DNA from: Streptomyces verrucosisporus
GTDB taxonomy: Bacteria > Actinomycetota > Actinomycetes > Streptomycetales > Streptomycetaceae
DNA length: 64,000 bases
Direction: 5' to 3'
Assembly: GCF_017114865.1 (NCBI RefSeq)
Contig: NZ_JADEYH010000002.1
Span: 496,001-560,000, forward strand
Part shown: positions 8,018-16,033 of the stretch, piece after piece
Layout of the letters: the number at the start of each line of letters is the position of its first letter
How positions within the stretch are numbered: the stretch's first letter is position 1
Program-made: the position numbers and the translations under genes
Notes under the pieces: model-generated
The model's input: the letters and a program-made list of their open reading frames with translations, nothing else
Database searches by the model: none
Told to the model about the DNA's origin: nothing

Positions 8018-9084
8018 ACCTCTCCAGTCCCGCGCCGGCCCCCGCCACCGGCCGCATCGTCCTGCTCACCACCAGCCACCGCGTCGCGCCCGGACTGCTG
8101 TCCTGGCCCGCCTGGCAGGCCCTGCGCACGGCCGATCGCGTCCTGTGCCCGGACCCCGGCCACCCGCAGCTCCCGTACGTCCGGGACGCGGGCGTCGAGG
8201 TGGAGACCGCCCGGCCCACCGCCCGCGAACTGGTGGACGCCTGCACGGGCGCGGACGGCGGCGACGGCGCTCCGGCGGCGGGAGGCGGGCGGACGGTGGT
8301 GGTCCTCGCCGGAGCCGAGGGCGAACCGGAGCTGACCGACGGGCTGGCCCGCATGGCCGGATCCGGCCGCGAGGCGATGCCGGAGCTGGAGCTGCTGCCC
8401 GGCTCCTACGATCTGCCCGGCGCCCGCCTGCTGGACCTGGTGCAGGTGATGGACCGCATCCGCGCCGAGTGCCCCTGGAGCGGCACCCGCACCGGCGAGG
8501 ACCTGGTCAAGTACGGCGTCGAGGAGATGTACGAGCTGGTCGAGGCCATCGAGGAGGGCGACCGAGAGGCCCTGCGCGAGGAGCTGGGCGACGTGCTGCT
8601 CCAGGTGGTCTTCCACGCCCGCATCGCCCAGGACGACCCCGACGAGTCGTTCTCCGTCGACGACGTGGCCGCCACGATCGTGGAGAAGCTGGTCCACCGC
8701 CACCCCCACGTCTTCGGCGACGAGACCGCCGAGACGCCCGAGGAGGTCAAGGCGCACTGGCTGCGCACCAAGGCGGTCGAGAAGCGGCGCGAGTCGGTCA
8801 CCGAGGGCATCCCACTGGGCCAGCCCGCCCTCGCCCTGGCCGCGAAGCTGGCGGGCCGGGCCCGCGCCGCGGGCGTCGACGCCCTCCCGGCCGGCGAGGG
8901 CGCAGGCTACGAACTGCTGGCCCTGGCCGCCCGGGCCGAGGCCGAGGGCACCGACCCCGAGACGGCCCTGCGGGCGGCGGCCCGCACCTACCGGGACGCC
9001 ATACGGGCGGCCGAGAGCGCGCTTGGGGCGGGCACGGCGGCTCCTGGAGCCGGGGACCGGCAGGAGCCGCCCCGGGCCGAGTGA
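8014..9084 (+). CDS. mazG: Nucleoside triphosphate pyrophosphohydrolase MazG
   Basis: MazG hydrolyses (d)NTPs, including damaged ones, to monophosphate and pyrophosphate. The MazG all-alpha fold starts near residue 140 with the characteristic CPWSGTRTGEDLVKYG. The metal-binding EExxE-type helix is EEMYELVEAIEEGD, followed by EELGDVLLQVVFH and the HRHPHVFGD block. The first 130 residues resemble a degenerate Rossmann or tetrapyrrole-methylase-like region, as in other actinobacterial MazG proteins. GTG 8014 overlaps the preceding stop, and a TACGTT hexamer about 6 bases upstream of the GTG could give a leaderless mRNA. The protein has 356 residues. A mazG near eno, ftsB and ppx is an actinobacterial arrangement also found in Mycobacterium. 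Confidence 0.93.
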   Translation: MNLSSPAPAPATGRIVLLTTSHRVAPGLLSWPAWQALRTADRVLCPDPGHPQLPYVRDAGVEVETARPTARELVDACTGADGGDGAPAAGGGRTVVVLAGAEGEPELTDGLARMAGSGREAMPELELLPGSYDLPGARLLDLVQVMDRIRAECPWSGTRTGEDLVKYGVEEMYELVEAIEEGDREALREELGDVLLQVVFHARIAQDDPDESFSVDDVAATIVEKLVHRHPHVFGDETAETPEEVKAHWLRTKAVEKRRESVTEGIPLGQPALALAAKLAGRARAAGVDALPAGEGAGYELLALAARAEAEGTDPETALRAAARTYRDAIRAAESALGAGTAAPGAGDRQEPPRAE

Positions 9085-9112
9085 CCGGGCCGCACGGGGG
9101 TACCCGAAGGCC

Positions 9113-9475
9113 ATGAACGGCATCTACGCAGCGGATCACATCCCACTGGCCGCTTCCGATCTGACGATCGGCATCGGCCCCCTGATCGCGGGAATCGTGG
9201 TGGCGGGCCTGCTGGTCCTGGCCGTGGTGTACGGGCTGCGGATCCTCAACCGCGGCGACGAGGGGATCTCCACCCCGACCGAGTGCCCGGACGAGCCGAT
9301 CGTCTACGAGGACGGCGTCCGGGACGACGAGGCGCTGCCCCGCGACGGCAGGCGCCGGCTCCCCTACGAGCTCCAGGAGCACGAGGACACCCATCCCGTC
9401 GATCTCGACAAGCGCCCCACCTGGAGTCCCGGCAGCAGCGGCGGCTTCGGCTCCGGCGGTCCCGGTCACACCTGA
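9113..9475 (+). CDS. DUF6479 small membrane protein
   Basis: This is a 120-residue protein with one transmembrane helix at about 18-45 (IGPLIAGIVVAGLLVLAVVY) after a short N-terminus that begins MNGIYAADHIPLAASD. A charged tail ends in a Gly/Ser stretch (SPGSSGGFGSGGPG). This layout matches the Streptomyces-specific DUF6479 family, whose function is not known. ATG 9113 is chosen because the family starts exactly with this short sequence; the earlier in-frame ATG at 9023 would overlap mazG and adds low-complexity residues. It lies 28 bases after mazG on the same strand. Confidence 0.8.
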   Translation: MNGIYAADHIPLAASDLTIGIGPLIAGIVVAGLLVLAVVYGLRILNRGDEGISTPTECPDEPIVYEDGVRDDEALPRDGRRRLPYELQEHEDTHPVDLDKRPTWSPGSSGGFGSGGPGHT

Positions 9476-9603
9476 TCCTCCGGCCGCGCCGGGCCGCGAC
9501 TGATCGCGCCGGACCGTACCGGGCCGTTTCCGGCCACATCCGACTGCTTCCGGCCGGGCCGGGCCGTTGAAGCGCGCCGCCGGGGCCGCCAGACTGTGCC
9601 CCC

Positions 9604-10323
9604 ATGACGATCTTCGCGACGGCTCTGGAGCGCGGCGCGCGCCGCACCCGCCGGGCGGCGGCCCGGCTCACCCGCCCCGACGGGCACGGCAGGGGCGCAC
9701 TGGTCGCCTTCGGCGCGCTCGCGGCGGCCGACCTGCTGGCCACCGCCCGCCGCCCGCGCGGCGCCGCCCGCGCCGGCAAGCCGCTGCTGATGCCGGCGCT
9801 GGCCGCCCACGCGCTGCGCCGCCGCGAGACGGCGGACACCCCCGCCCCGAAGACCCTGCTGGCGGGACTGGCCTGCGCCGCGGCCGGCGACACCGCCCTC
9901 CTCGCCGACGAGTACGAACCCGCCTTCCTCCTGGGCATGGCCGCCTTCCTGGGCACCCAGGTCAGCTACACGGCCGGCTACGTGCGCCAGGGCGCGCTGA
10001 AGGGCCTGCGCCGCCGCCCCTGGATCGCGGCGGCCGGCCTGGCCGGCTGGGCCGCGGCCAACGCCGCCATCGCCCCGGGTCTGGAGAAGCGGCTGCGCCT
10101 GCCGGTGGCGGGCTACAGCCTCGCCCTGACGGCCATGGCCGTCACCGCCCTGGGCACCGGCGCCCGCGCCGGCACGGGCGCGCTGGCCTTCCTCGGCTCG
10201 GACCTGCTCATCGGCCTCCAGGCCGCCGGGCACGTCTTCCCCGGCCAGGAGGTCGCGATCATGGCGGGCTACCTCTTCGGCCAGTACCTGATCACCACCG
10301 GCTGGCCCGTCACGCCGGTGTGA
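9604..10323 (+). CDS. YhhN-family lysoplasmalogenase
   Basis: A 239-residue integral membrane protein with about seven to eight hydrophobic helices, matching the YhhN/TMEM86 family. Characterised members cleave the vinyl-ether bond of lysoplasmalogens. Family-like features include the acidic GDTALLADEYEPAFLLG block in the middle and the C-terminal SDLLIGLQAAG stretch. Whether the bacterial enzyme has the same substrate is not established. ATG 9604 is preceded by AGACTGT and six C/G bases, a layout compatible with a leaderless transcript; no ribosome site is evident. Confidence 0.85.
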   Translation: MTIFATALERGARRTRRAAARLTRPDGHGRGALVAFGALAAADLLATARRPRGAARAGKPLLMPALAAHALRRRETADTPAPKTLLAGLACAAAGDTALLADEYEPAFLLGMAAFLGTQVSYTAGYVRQGALKGLRRRPWIAAAGLAGWAAANAAIAPGLEKRLRLPVAGYSLALTAMAVTALGTGARAGTGALAFLGSDLLIGLQAAGHVFPGQEVAIMAGYLFGQYLITTGWPVTPV

Positions 10324-10946
10324 CACGCGCGGCTCATGCCGCACCGGGCGAGGGGAGGGCCGCTCCCCACGCCCGGTAGGGCCGACGGCCCGTGTACCGA
10401 CCGCACCGAGACGGCCCGGGCAGCACCGTCCCTGTCCTCGGAACCCTGCCCGGTCCTCGTCGCCAAGGTCTTTCGGGCCCACACCCCGTCCGGGGCGGTC
10501 AACCGCCCCGCCACGCACGGCGCGCATCCTCCAGTGGGGCACCGGGCAGTGGTCCTGCGCGGCGCTCGTGGTCCTCCACCACCTCCCGCGCCCTCAGCAG
10601 CGCGGACCGGTGTTCCGCCGCGGTGTCCGCGGAGCCGGGGAGACCACGGGCTCCGGTACGGTCATCGATTCCCCCGGTCGCCGAGCGCCGCGTGGCGGCC
10701 GCCGCGTGGCGACCGGTTTCTTCGCCGTCCCTCGGCGGATCCGGGACCGTCCGGCGGAACCGTCAGCGGTCATGAACCCATTACGCCACACACGGTCGGG
10801 AGGGAGTTCAGCTTCTCGGCTTCCGCGCACCGGGGAGCGCGGGAGATGCCGTTGTGCGCTCCGTTCCGGCGTGCCCGAGGTCTTCGCCGGCCCGTGGGCC
10901 GGCGAAGACCTCGGGGTGCACACGGCGTGCCGCGCACGCTTCCGGC
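10324..10946. other. 623-bp intergenic region without a confident gene
   Basis: I find no recognisable protein here. A minus-strand frame ending at a TGA at 10499-10501 has G/C-rich third positions over about 60 codons (TAAEHRSALLRAREVV), and an 8-bp hairpin (10491-10510) sits on its stop. It has no plausible start without a frameshift. It may be a gene remnant or chance. A strong hairpin for the next gene lies at 10874-10915. Confidence 0.4.
10874..10915 (-). terminator. Perfect 20-bp hairpin terminator
   Basis: Bases 10874-10893 and 10896-10915 form a perfect 20-bp inverted repeat with only 2 unpaired bases at the tip. It lies 31 bases downstream of the stop of the DUF4190 gene at 10947. 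Confidence 0.8.
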
Positions 10947-11354
10947 TCAGCGCCGCTCCAGCTCGTCGCGGAAGTCCCGCTCGCACTGCTGCTCCTCGGC
11001 CGCGCTGTCGGCGTTCCGCAGGCACTCGTCCAGGTTGCCGAACTCCTCGGAGTTCAGGAAGGAGACCCCGGCGGCGATGACGGCGACGGACGCCACCAGC
11101 GCGATGGCGCCCGTGATCGCGCCGATCAGGGCCATCGCGCCGTTGGTCGCCTCGCCCCTCCTGACGCGGCGGTGGCCGACGACGCCCAGCACGATGGCCG
11201 CGATGCCCAGCAGCACACCGCCGATGAGGGTCCAGAACAGCAGCAGTCCGGCCACGCCGACCACGAGGGCGGCGATGCCCAGCCCGTTGCGGGGCGGCCG
11301 CCCGGCCGGCCCCGGGGCGCCGGGGTGGCCCTGCGGAGAGGAGTACGAAGCCAC
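10947..11354 (-). CDS. DUF4190 membrane protein with a Cys-containing tail (copy 1)
   Basis: The 135-residue protein has a short Pro/Gly-rich N-terminus and two hydrophobic segments (GLGIAALVVGVAGLLLFWTL and GVLLGIAAIVLGVVG). These are joined by the DUF4190 loop HRRVRRGEATNGAMALIG to a third segment. The tail begins LNSEEF and carries two Cys residues (DECLRNADSAAEEQQC). The family is of unknown function. GTG 11354 is preceded by AAAGGACT with good spacing. A close paralogue lies at 16034-16462 on the same strand. A 9-bp tandem repeat lies immediately upstream in the 5' leader. Confidence 0.85.
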   Translation of the reverse strand: MASYSSPQGHPGAPGPAGRPPRNGLGIAALVVGVAGLLLFWTLIGGVLLGIAAIVLGVVGHRRVRRGEATNGAMALIGAITGAIALVASVAVIAAGVSFLNSEEFGNLDECLRNADSAAEEQQCERDFRDELERR

Positions 11355-11371
11355 TGCGAGTCCTTTCGGTC

Positions 11372-11405
11372 GGGTGAGTCGGGTGAGTCGGGTGAGTCGG
11401 GTGAG
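11372..11405. repeat. 9-bp tandem repeat, about 3.8 copies
   Basis: The unit GGGTGAGTC is repeated three times plus seven bases, then grades into GGGGA repeats. It lies in the leader of the minus-strand DUF4190 gene, 18 bases before its GTG and next to its ribosome site. Change in copy number could alter expression. Confidence 0.9.
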
Positions 11406-11610
11406 GGGAGGGGAGGGGAGCGCGTCACCCCGCCGCGGGTTTCCGGCGGCTTTGCCCGGAGGGGCGCCGGTGTGGGAACCCGCTCTCCCGCACACATACG
11501 GGGAACTGTCAGCAGCCCTGTGCGCGAAGCGTGTTGGCCGGACAACCGGCTTCCCTCCGGCCACCGCCGCAAACGGGCTCCCGGCCGGGACGGCCGGGAG
11601 CGCCACGGGG

Positions 11611-11923
11611 TCAGTCCGCGATCCGGACCCCTTGCAGGGCGGCGAGCACGACGAGGCCGGCCCATGTCGCTCCCCGTACCCACCCAGGCCTTTCCGCCGC
11701 CGGCGGGTCCGGCGGCGAGGAGCGTGAGGGTCAGCGAGACGCCGAAGGCGGAGCCCAGGGCGTCGCGGACCCCTCGCCACCCGTCCGCGCCGCCCGCCGC
11801 ATGCGATGCGAGCAGGGCGGAGGACCAGGCGGCGAGGAGGGCGCCGGTGATGACCGCGAGCCACCGCACGACGCCGGTGCCCGGCTCCCCCTCCTCCCGC
11901 AGCTCCCTCTCCCCTCCGGTCAC
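11611..11923 (-). pseudogene. Small membrane protein with an apparent frameshift
   Basis: GTG 11923 overlaps the stop of the upstream small gene (GTGA). It opens a frame with two clear transmembrane segments (VVRWLAVITGALLAAW and FGVSLTLTLLAAG). That frame then has no stop until 11126, inside the DUF4190 gene, which is implausible. Moving +1 near 11700, in a GCCGGCGGCGGA stretch, restores a sensible end: ATWAGLVVLAALQGVRIAD and a TGA at 11611-11613, giving about 103 residues with a third helix. So either the gene is disrupted, the sequence has a one-base error, or the ribosome shifts here. Function unknown. Confidence 0.5.
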
Positions 11924-12042
11924 CGCCTGCCCCTGAAGACCAGGATCAGCACCACCGTGATCACGGTGAGGGCCAGCATGAGGACGCCCATGGACGGCAC
12001 GTCCGTGGGCGGCCGGTACTTGCTGATCGCATAGTGCGGCAC
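11920..12042 (-). CDS. 40-residue single-span membrane protein
   Basis: This micro-protein starts VPHYAISKYRPP. It has one membrane helix (MGVLMLALTVITVVLILVF) and ends in Arg-rich FRGRR. GTG 12042 has a very strong ribosome site (AAGGAGGTGA), which supports real translation. It lies 5 bases after the previous small gene and overlaps the next start by GTGA. I do not recognise the family. It is similar in size and topology (short polar start, one helix, GRR end) to the protein encoded at 12048-12173. Confidence 0.65.
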   Translation of the reverse strand: MPHYAISKYRPPTDVPSMGVLMLALTVITVVLILVFRGRR

Positions 12043-12047
12043 GGGCT

Positions 12048-12173
12048 TCACCTCCTTCCGCCCGTGGCGACGTACAGGACGACCGCGAGCGAGGCGAGGA
12101 AGACCGCCAGGACGATCCACTCGTAGCCCCGGGGCACATGGAGCGCCCCCGAGGTGATCGCGTGCAGTGGCAT
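12048..12173 (-). CDS. 41-residue single-span membrane protein
   Basis: A short protein starting MPLHAITSGALHVPRGYE, with one membrane helix (WIVLAVFLASLAVVLYV) and the ending TGGRR. ATG 12173 has GGGAGG five bases upstream. It is the first gene of a three-gene micro-operon reading toward the DUF4190 gene. It is divergent from the M48 protease, with 278 bp between them. Its size recalls small subunits of membrane complexes, but no partner is recognisable here and I assign no function. Confidence 0.6.
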   Translation of the reverse strand: MPLHAITSGALHVPRGYEWIVLAVFLASLAVVLYVATGGRR

Positions 12174-12451
12174 CCCGGCCTCCCGTCCTCCGCTCGGCGC
12201 TGGTGGACGGAGTGCCCGCACAGCCGGTGCGCAGGGGGCTGTTTCAGGACATTCCCGCGTGGTGGTGACACGCCGCGGGCGGGTGCGGGCGGGCGCCGGG
12301 TGCGCAGGTGGCCGGGGCCCTGCCCGGCGAGCACGGCCTGGGGGCTCGCGCCGCCGATGGCGCACTTCCGACTCGCGCCGCGCCGCCGGTGGGAACGATG
12401 ACGGCGAGGGCCGCGCGACGCGGTGCCGTGCGGGGGAGGGGGCGGACGGGG

Positions 12452-14437
12452 ATGCGGATGACGCCGGGGGGCTTGGCGCGGACCGCGCTGGCCCTCGTTC
12501 TGGTGGGGGGCTTCCACGTGGTGTCGTGGGCGCTGGTGCTGGGCTACGCGGTTCTGGCGGCCTTCGTGCTGTGGATACTTCTGGTCGACGGCATGCGTAT
12601 GACCACACCCGCGCCGCTGTACGCGGTCGCCTTCGGCCTGCCGGCCGTGCTGGCGGTGCTGCGCGGGATGTTCTCCGGCGGGCACGCCCCGGCCGCCCGC
12701 GGGGGCCGGGCGGTCACCCGGCGGCAGGCCCCGCGGCTGTGGGAGACGGTCACCGGCCTGGCGCGTGCGGTCGGCGCGCCCGAACCGACCGAGATCCGGC
12801 TGACGCTGGAGGCCAACGCCTCCGTCGGCGAGGACACCCGTTTCGGCGCGGGAGTGGCCGCCCGGCGCATGGAGATCGGCGTACCGCTGCTGGCGGGGCT
12901 GAGCGAGGACGAGCTGCGGGCGGTCCTCTGCCACGAGCTGGGCCACTACGCGCGCCGGCACACCCGGTTCGCGGCCACCGCCCACCGGGGCTCGGCCGCC
13001 CTGCGCACGGCGCGCGACGGCATCACCGAGGCGGCGGGGGGCAACGTCCTGGTGGCGTCCTACACGGGTTACCAGCGCTGGGTGCTGGGGGTGTACGCGT
13101 GGCTGTTCGACGCCGTCACCTTCGTCGTGCGGCGGCGGCAGGAGTTCCAGGCGGACGCGGCCGCGGCGGCCGTCGTGGGGCGGGAGGCCACGGCTTCCGC
13201 CCTGACCGCCGTCCACGCCGTCGGCGCGGCCTGGGCCGACTACCGGGCCCGGTTGCTGGACCCCATGGCCGGGCGCGGGCTGACCCCCGACGACCCGCTG
13301 CGCCCCTTCGCCGGGATGCTGGCCGATCCCGAGTACGCCGAGGCGCTTGAGCAGTGGCGGCGCAGGATGCCGGAGCCGCCCCGCTCCCGGCTGGACTCCC
13401 ATCCGCCGCTGAGCCGCCGCCTGGCCGCCCTCGCCCGCGACGAGGGCGCCGCCGGCGCGCCGCCCGCCCCGAGGACGGGTGCGGCTGCGGACGCCGCGTA
13501 CCTCCGGCTTCCCGAGGGGGTGTGGGGTTCCCTGCTGCGTCCGCTCCTGCCGCCGTCGGGGCCGCGCAGGCTGGGACAGCCGTGGCGGGAGTGGCTGGAC
13601 GACGCCGCCGAGGCGCAGATGGTCCAGGCCGTCGAGGACCTGCGCGAGCCCCTGGCCCGGCTCCGCGGGCCGGACGTGCCGCCGGAGCCCGCCGTGGACA
13701 CCGTACTGGGACTGCTGGAGGACGGGCGCGGTGCCGAGCTGGCCGAGTCGCTGCACGAGGCGGGCTGGGGCGTGGACCAGTGGGGCCTGCCGGGATCGCC
13801 CGCGCAGGCGCTGGAGATCCTGGTGGGCCAGGGGCTCGCGGGCGCCGGGCGGGCTGGGTGGAGCCTGCGCTGGACGGAGCCCGGCGTCCTGGTCGTCCAC
13901 GACGACGAGGCCCGGGAGACGGTGGAGCTGGCGCGGACGGCGGCGGCCGATCCCGGGGCCGTGCCCCTGCTGCGCACCCGTCTCGTCCTGTGCGGCGTCA
14001 ACACCGCGGCCCCGCTGGACCGCACCGGCCCGATGGCCCGTCCGCCCGGCCCCGCCACCGGTACCGGTTCCGGAGCCGGGGCCGCCACCGAGAAGTCCGG
14101 CAGGCTGAACGGCAAGCCGGGAATGCTGGTGGCCGCGGTGGCGGTCCTGGCGGTGTTCACCTGGAACCTGCTCACCGGGGACGACGTGACACAGCGGCCC
14201 TCCATACCGGGCACACCGGTCGCCCCCCTCCCCTCGCGTCCCTCTTCGCCCCTGCCGTATCCGTCGGCCCCCGCGCCCCTTCCGACCGGCCCGACGGCGG
14301 AGTGCGGGCCCGGGGAGATCCGCCTGGCGGGCGGCTGCGTACCGTTCGGCGACCTCGTCGCCACACCGGGGCCCGTCGCCACCCCGCTTCCGGCCGTCAC
14401 GCCGGCCCCCGGCGCCGCGCTCCGGTCGCCGCGGTGA
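12452..14437 (+). CDS. M48-family membrane metalloprotease with long C-terminal extension
   Basis: This zinc protease has about 661 residues. Hydrophobic N-terminal helices at about 10-75 are followed by an M48 catalytic domain with the zinc motif HELGH at 161-165. The third ligand, Glu, lies in RQEFQADAAA near 231. After the protease domain come about 200 residues of unassigned sequence, a further membrane helix (MLVAAVAVLAVFTWNLLTG) and a Pro-rich tail with two Cys. M48 proteases such as HtpX degrade damaged membrane proteins, but the extra C-terminal part is not typical of them. ATG 12452 sits behind a GGGGGAGGGG stretch; ATG 12398 (18 residues longer) and 12458 are alternatives. Confidence 0.82.
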   Translation: MRMTPGGLARTALALVLVGGFHVVSWALVLGYAVLAAFVLWILLVDGMRMTTPAPLYAVAFGLPAVLAVLRGMFSGGHAPAARGGRAVTRRQAPRLWETVTGLARAVGAPEPTEIRLTLEANASVGEDTRFGAGVAARRMEIGVPLLAGLSEDELRAVLCHELGHYARRHTRFAATAHRGSAALRTARDGITEAAGGNVLVASYTGYQRWVLGVYAWLFDAVTFVVRRRQEFQADAAAAAVVGREATASALTAVHAVGAAWADYRARLLDPMAGRGLTPDDPLRPFAGMLADPEYAEALEQWRRRMPEPPRSRLDSHPPLSRRLAALARDEGAAGAPPAPRTGAAADAAYLRLPEGVWGSLLRPLLPPSGPRRLGQPWREWLDDAAEAQMVQAVEDLREPLARLRGPDVPPEPAVDTVLGLLEDGRGAELAESLHEAGWGVDQWGLPGSPAQALEILVGQGLAGAGRAGWSLRWTEPGVLVVHDDEARETVELARTAAADPGAVPLLRTRLVLCGVNTAAPLDRTGPMARPPGPATGTGSGAGAATEKSGRLNGKPGMLVAAVAVLAVFTWNLLTGDDVTQRPSIPGTPVAPLPSRPSSPLPYPSAPAPLPTGPTAECGPGEIRLAGGCVPFGDLVATPGPVATPLPAVTPAPGAALRSPR

Positions 14438-14510
14438 GCGGGCCGGAGCGGGTGGGCCGCCGAAGGACGCATACCCGGCGGCCGTGGCCGGGCGGCCGGT
14501 GGCGGCTCCT

Positions 14511-14524
14511 TAGCATGGGTGCCA
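14511..14524 (+). promoter_or_regulatory. -10 element of a probably leaderless promoter
   Basis: TAGCAT at 14511-14516 is followed seven bases later by the ATG at 14524 of the exporter gene. No ribosome site is seen, so transcription probably starts on the A of the ATG. Confidence 0.5.
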
Positions 14525-15963
14525 TGGACAAGCGTCCGGCCGAGGCCGAGAAACCCCAGGCGACACCGGCGCCCGGCCCGGTCAGGGCACCGTGGCTGAT
14601 CGTGCTCGCCGCGTGCGCGGGCCAGTTCCTCGTCGTCCTCGACGTCTCCGTCGTCAACGTGGCGCTGCCGTCCATGCGGGCCGGGCTGGGGATGGACGCC
14701 GAGCAGCTCCAGTGGGTGGTCAACACCTACACGCTGACCTTCGCCGGGTTCATGCTGCTCGGCGGGCGGGCCGGCGATCTCTTCGGGCGCAAGCGCGTGT
14801 TCCTGGCCGGACTCGGCCTGTTCACCGCCGCCAGCCTCGCCGGCGGCCTCGCGCAGGAGCCCTGGCAGCTGCTGGCCGCGCGGGCCGTGCAGGGGACGGG
14901 CGCCGCCGTCCTCGCTCCGTCCACCCTGACTTTGCTGACCACCTCCGTCCCGGAGGGGCCGGCCCGCGCCCGGGCCATCGGCACCTGGACGGCGGTGGGC
15001 GCCGGGGGCGGCGCGGCGGGCGGGTTCGTCGGCGGTGTGCTCACCGACGCGCTGTCCTGGCGCTGGGTGCTGCTGGTCAACGTGCCCATCGGCGTGCTCG
15101 TGCTGCTCGCGGTGGCCCTCCGGTTGTCGACGGACCATCCGGCCGGCGGCGCCCGGCGCCTCGACGTGCCCGGCGCGGTGCTGGTCACCGGCGGTCTCGG
15201 CGCGGTGGCGTACGGCATCGTGCAGACGGAGGCGGCCGGCTGGACGGAGCCGGTCACGCTCGTGCCCCTGCTGGGCGGGCTGGCGCTGCTGGGGGTGTTC
15301 GTCGCGGTGGAGTCCCGGGCCGGGGCGCCGCTGATGCCGCTGCGCCTGTTCCGGCTGCCGTCGGTGTCGGCGGCCAACGCCGCGATGTTCGTCTGCGGCG
15401 CGGCGCTGGTCTCCTCCTGGTACTTCATGTCGCTGTACATGCAGAACGTGCTGCTCTACACGCCCCTCCAGGCGGGGCTGGGGTTCCTGCCGCACTCGCT
15501 CAGCGTCGTCGCCGGGTCCAAGCTCGCGCCCCGGCTGATGCACTGGGCCGGGGCCCGGAACACCGCGCTGACGGGCGTGGCGCTGGCGGCGTGCGGCTTC
15601 CTGTGGTTCAGCTCGGTCATGGCCGCCGACGGCGGATACGCGGCCACCGTGATGGGGCCCGGGGTGACGACGATGCTCGGCACCGGGCTGCTGGCCACCC
15701 CGCTGGCCTCCCTGGCCACCTCCGGCGCCCCGCACCGGGACGCGGGCGTGGTCTCGGCGATGGTGAACACCTCCCGCACCATGGGCGGCTCCCTGGGCCT
15801 GGCGGTGCTCTCCACCGTCGCCGCCTCCCGGATCACCGGTGAGACCCCGGAAACCCTCGCCCCCGGCTACGCCCTGGCCTACCGCACCGGTGCGGTGGTC
15901 CTGGGGTGCTGTCTGCTGCTGGTCGCGCTGACACTGCCGGGGGAGGGCCGCCGGACCCGGTGA
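14524..15963 (+). CDS. MFS drug exporter, DHA2 (14-helix) family
   Basis: This 479-residue proton-coupled exporter is of the EmrB/QacA type. Hydrophobic segments fit 14 helices. Helix 1 is followed by VVNVALPSMRAGLGM, and the MFS motif A is GGRAGDLFGRKR near residues 79-90. The antiporter motif C-like region lies in helix 5 (GAGGGAAGGFVGGVL). These transporters export drugs or natural products; the substrate cannot be read from sequence. ATG 14524 is preferred over 14515 because of the leaderless promoter layout. No TetR- or MarR-type regulator is adjacent. Confidence 0.88.
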   Translation: MDKRPAEAEKPQATPAPGPVRAPWLIVLAACAGQFLVVLDVSVVNVALPSMRAGLGMDAEQLQWVVNTYTLTFAGFMLLGGRAGDLFGRKRVFLAGLGLFTAASLAGGLAQEPWQLLAARAVQGTGAAVLAPSTLTLLTTSVPEGPARARAIGTWTAVGAGGGAAGGFVGGVLTDALSWRWVLLVNVPIGVLVLLAVALRLSTDHPAGGARRLDVPGAVLVTGGLGAVAYGIVQTEAAGWTEPVTLVPLLGGLALLGVFVAVESRAGAPLMPLRLFRLPSVSAANAAMFVCGAALVSSWYFMSLYMQNVLLYTPLQAGLGFLPHSLSVVAGSKLAPRLMHWAGARNTALTGVALAACGFLWFSSVMAADGGYAATVMGPGVTTMLGTGLLATPLASLATSGAPHRDAGVVSAMVNTSRTMGGSLGLAVLSTVAASRITGETPETLAPGYALAYRTGAVVLGCCLLLVALTLPGEGRRTR

Positions 15964-16033
15964 GGCGGAGGTGCGGCGGAGGGGGCGCGGAGTCACGGAC
16001 CCGCCGGCGGGCGGGCGCGGGCCGCGCACGCCC

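Noticed and set aside
11372..11405. Possible CRISPR or iteron-like array
   Set aside because: The units are contiguous 9-bp repeats without spacers and there are no cas genes or replication genes.
12048..12173. KdpF or another named small transporter subunit
   Set aside because: One helix and short length are shared, but the sequence does not match KdpF and no kdpABC genes are nearby.
11126..13900. 924-codon minus-strand open frame
   Set aside because: It crosses the M48 gene antisense and several real small genes. Only its short part near 11700-11923 is coding, as part of the frameshifted gene.
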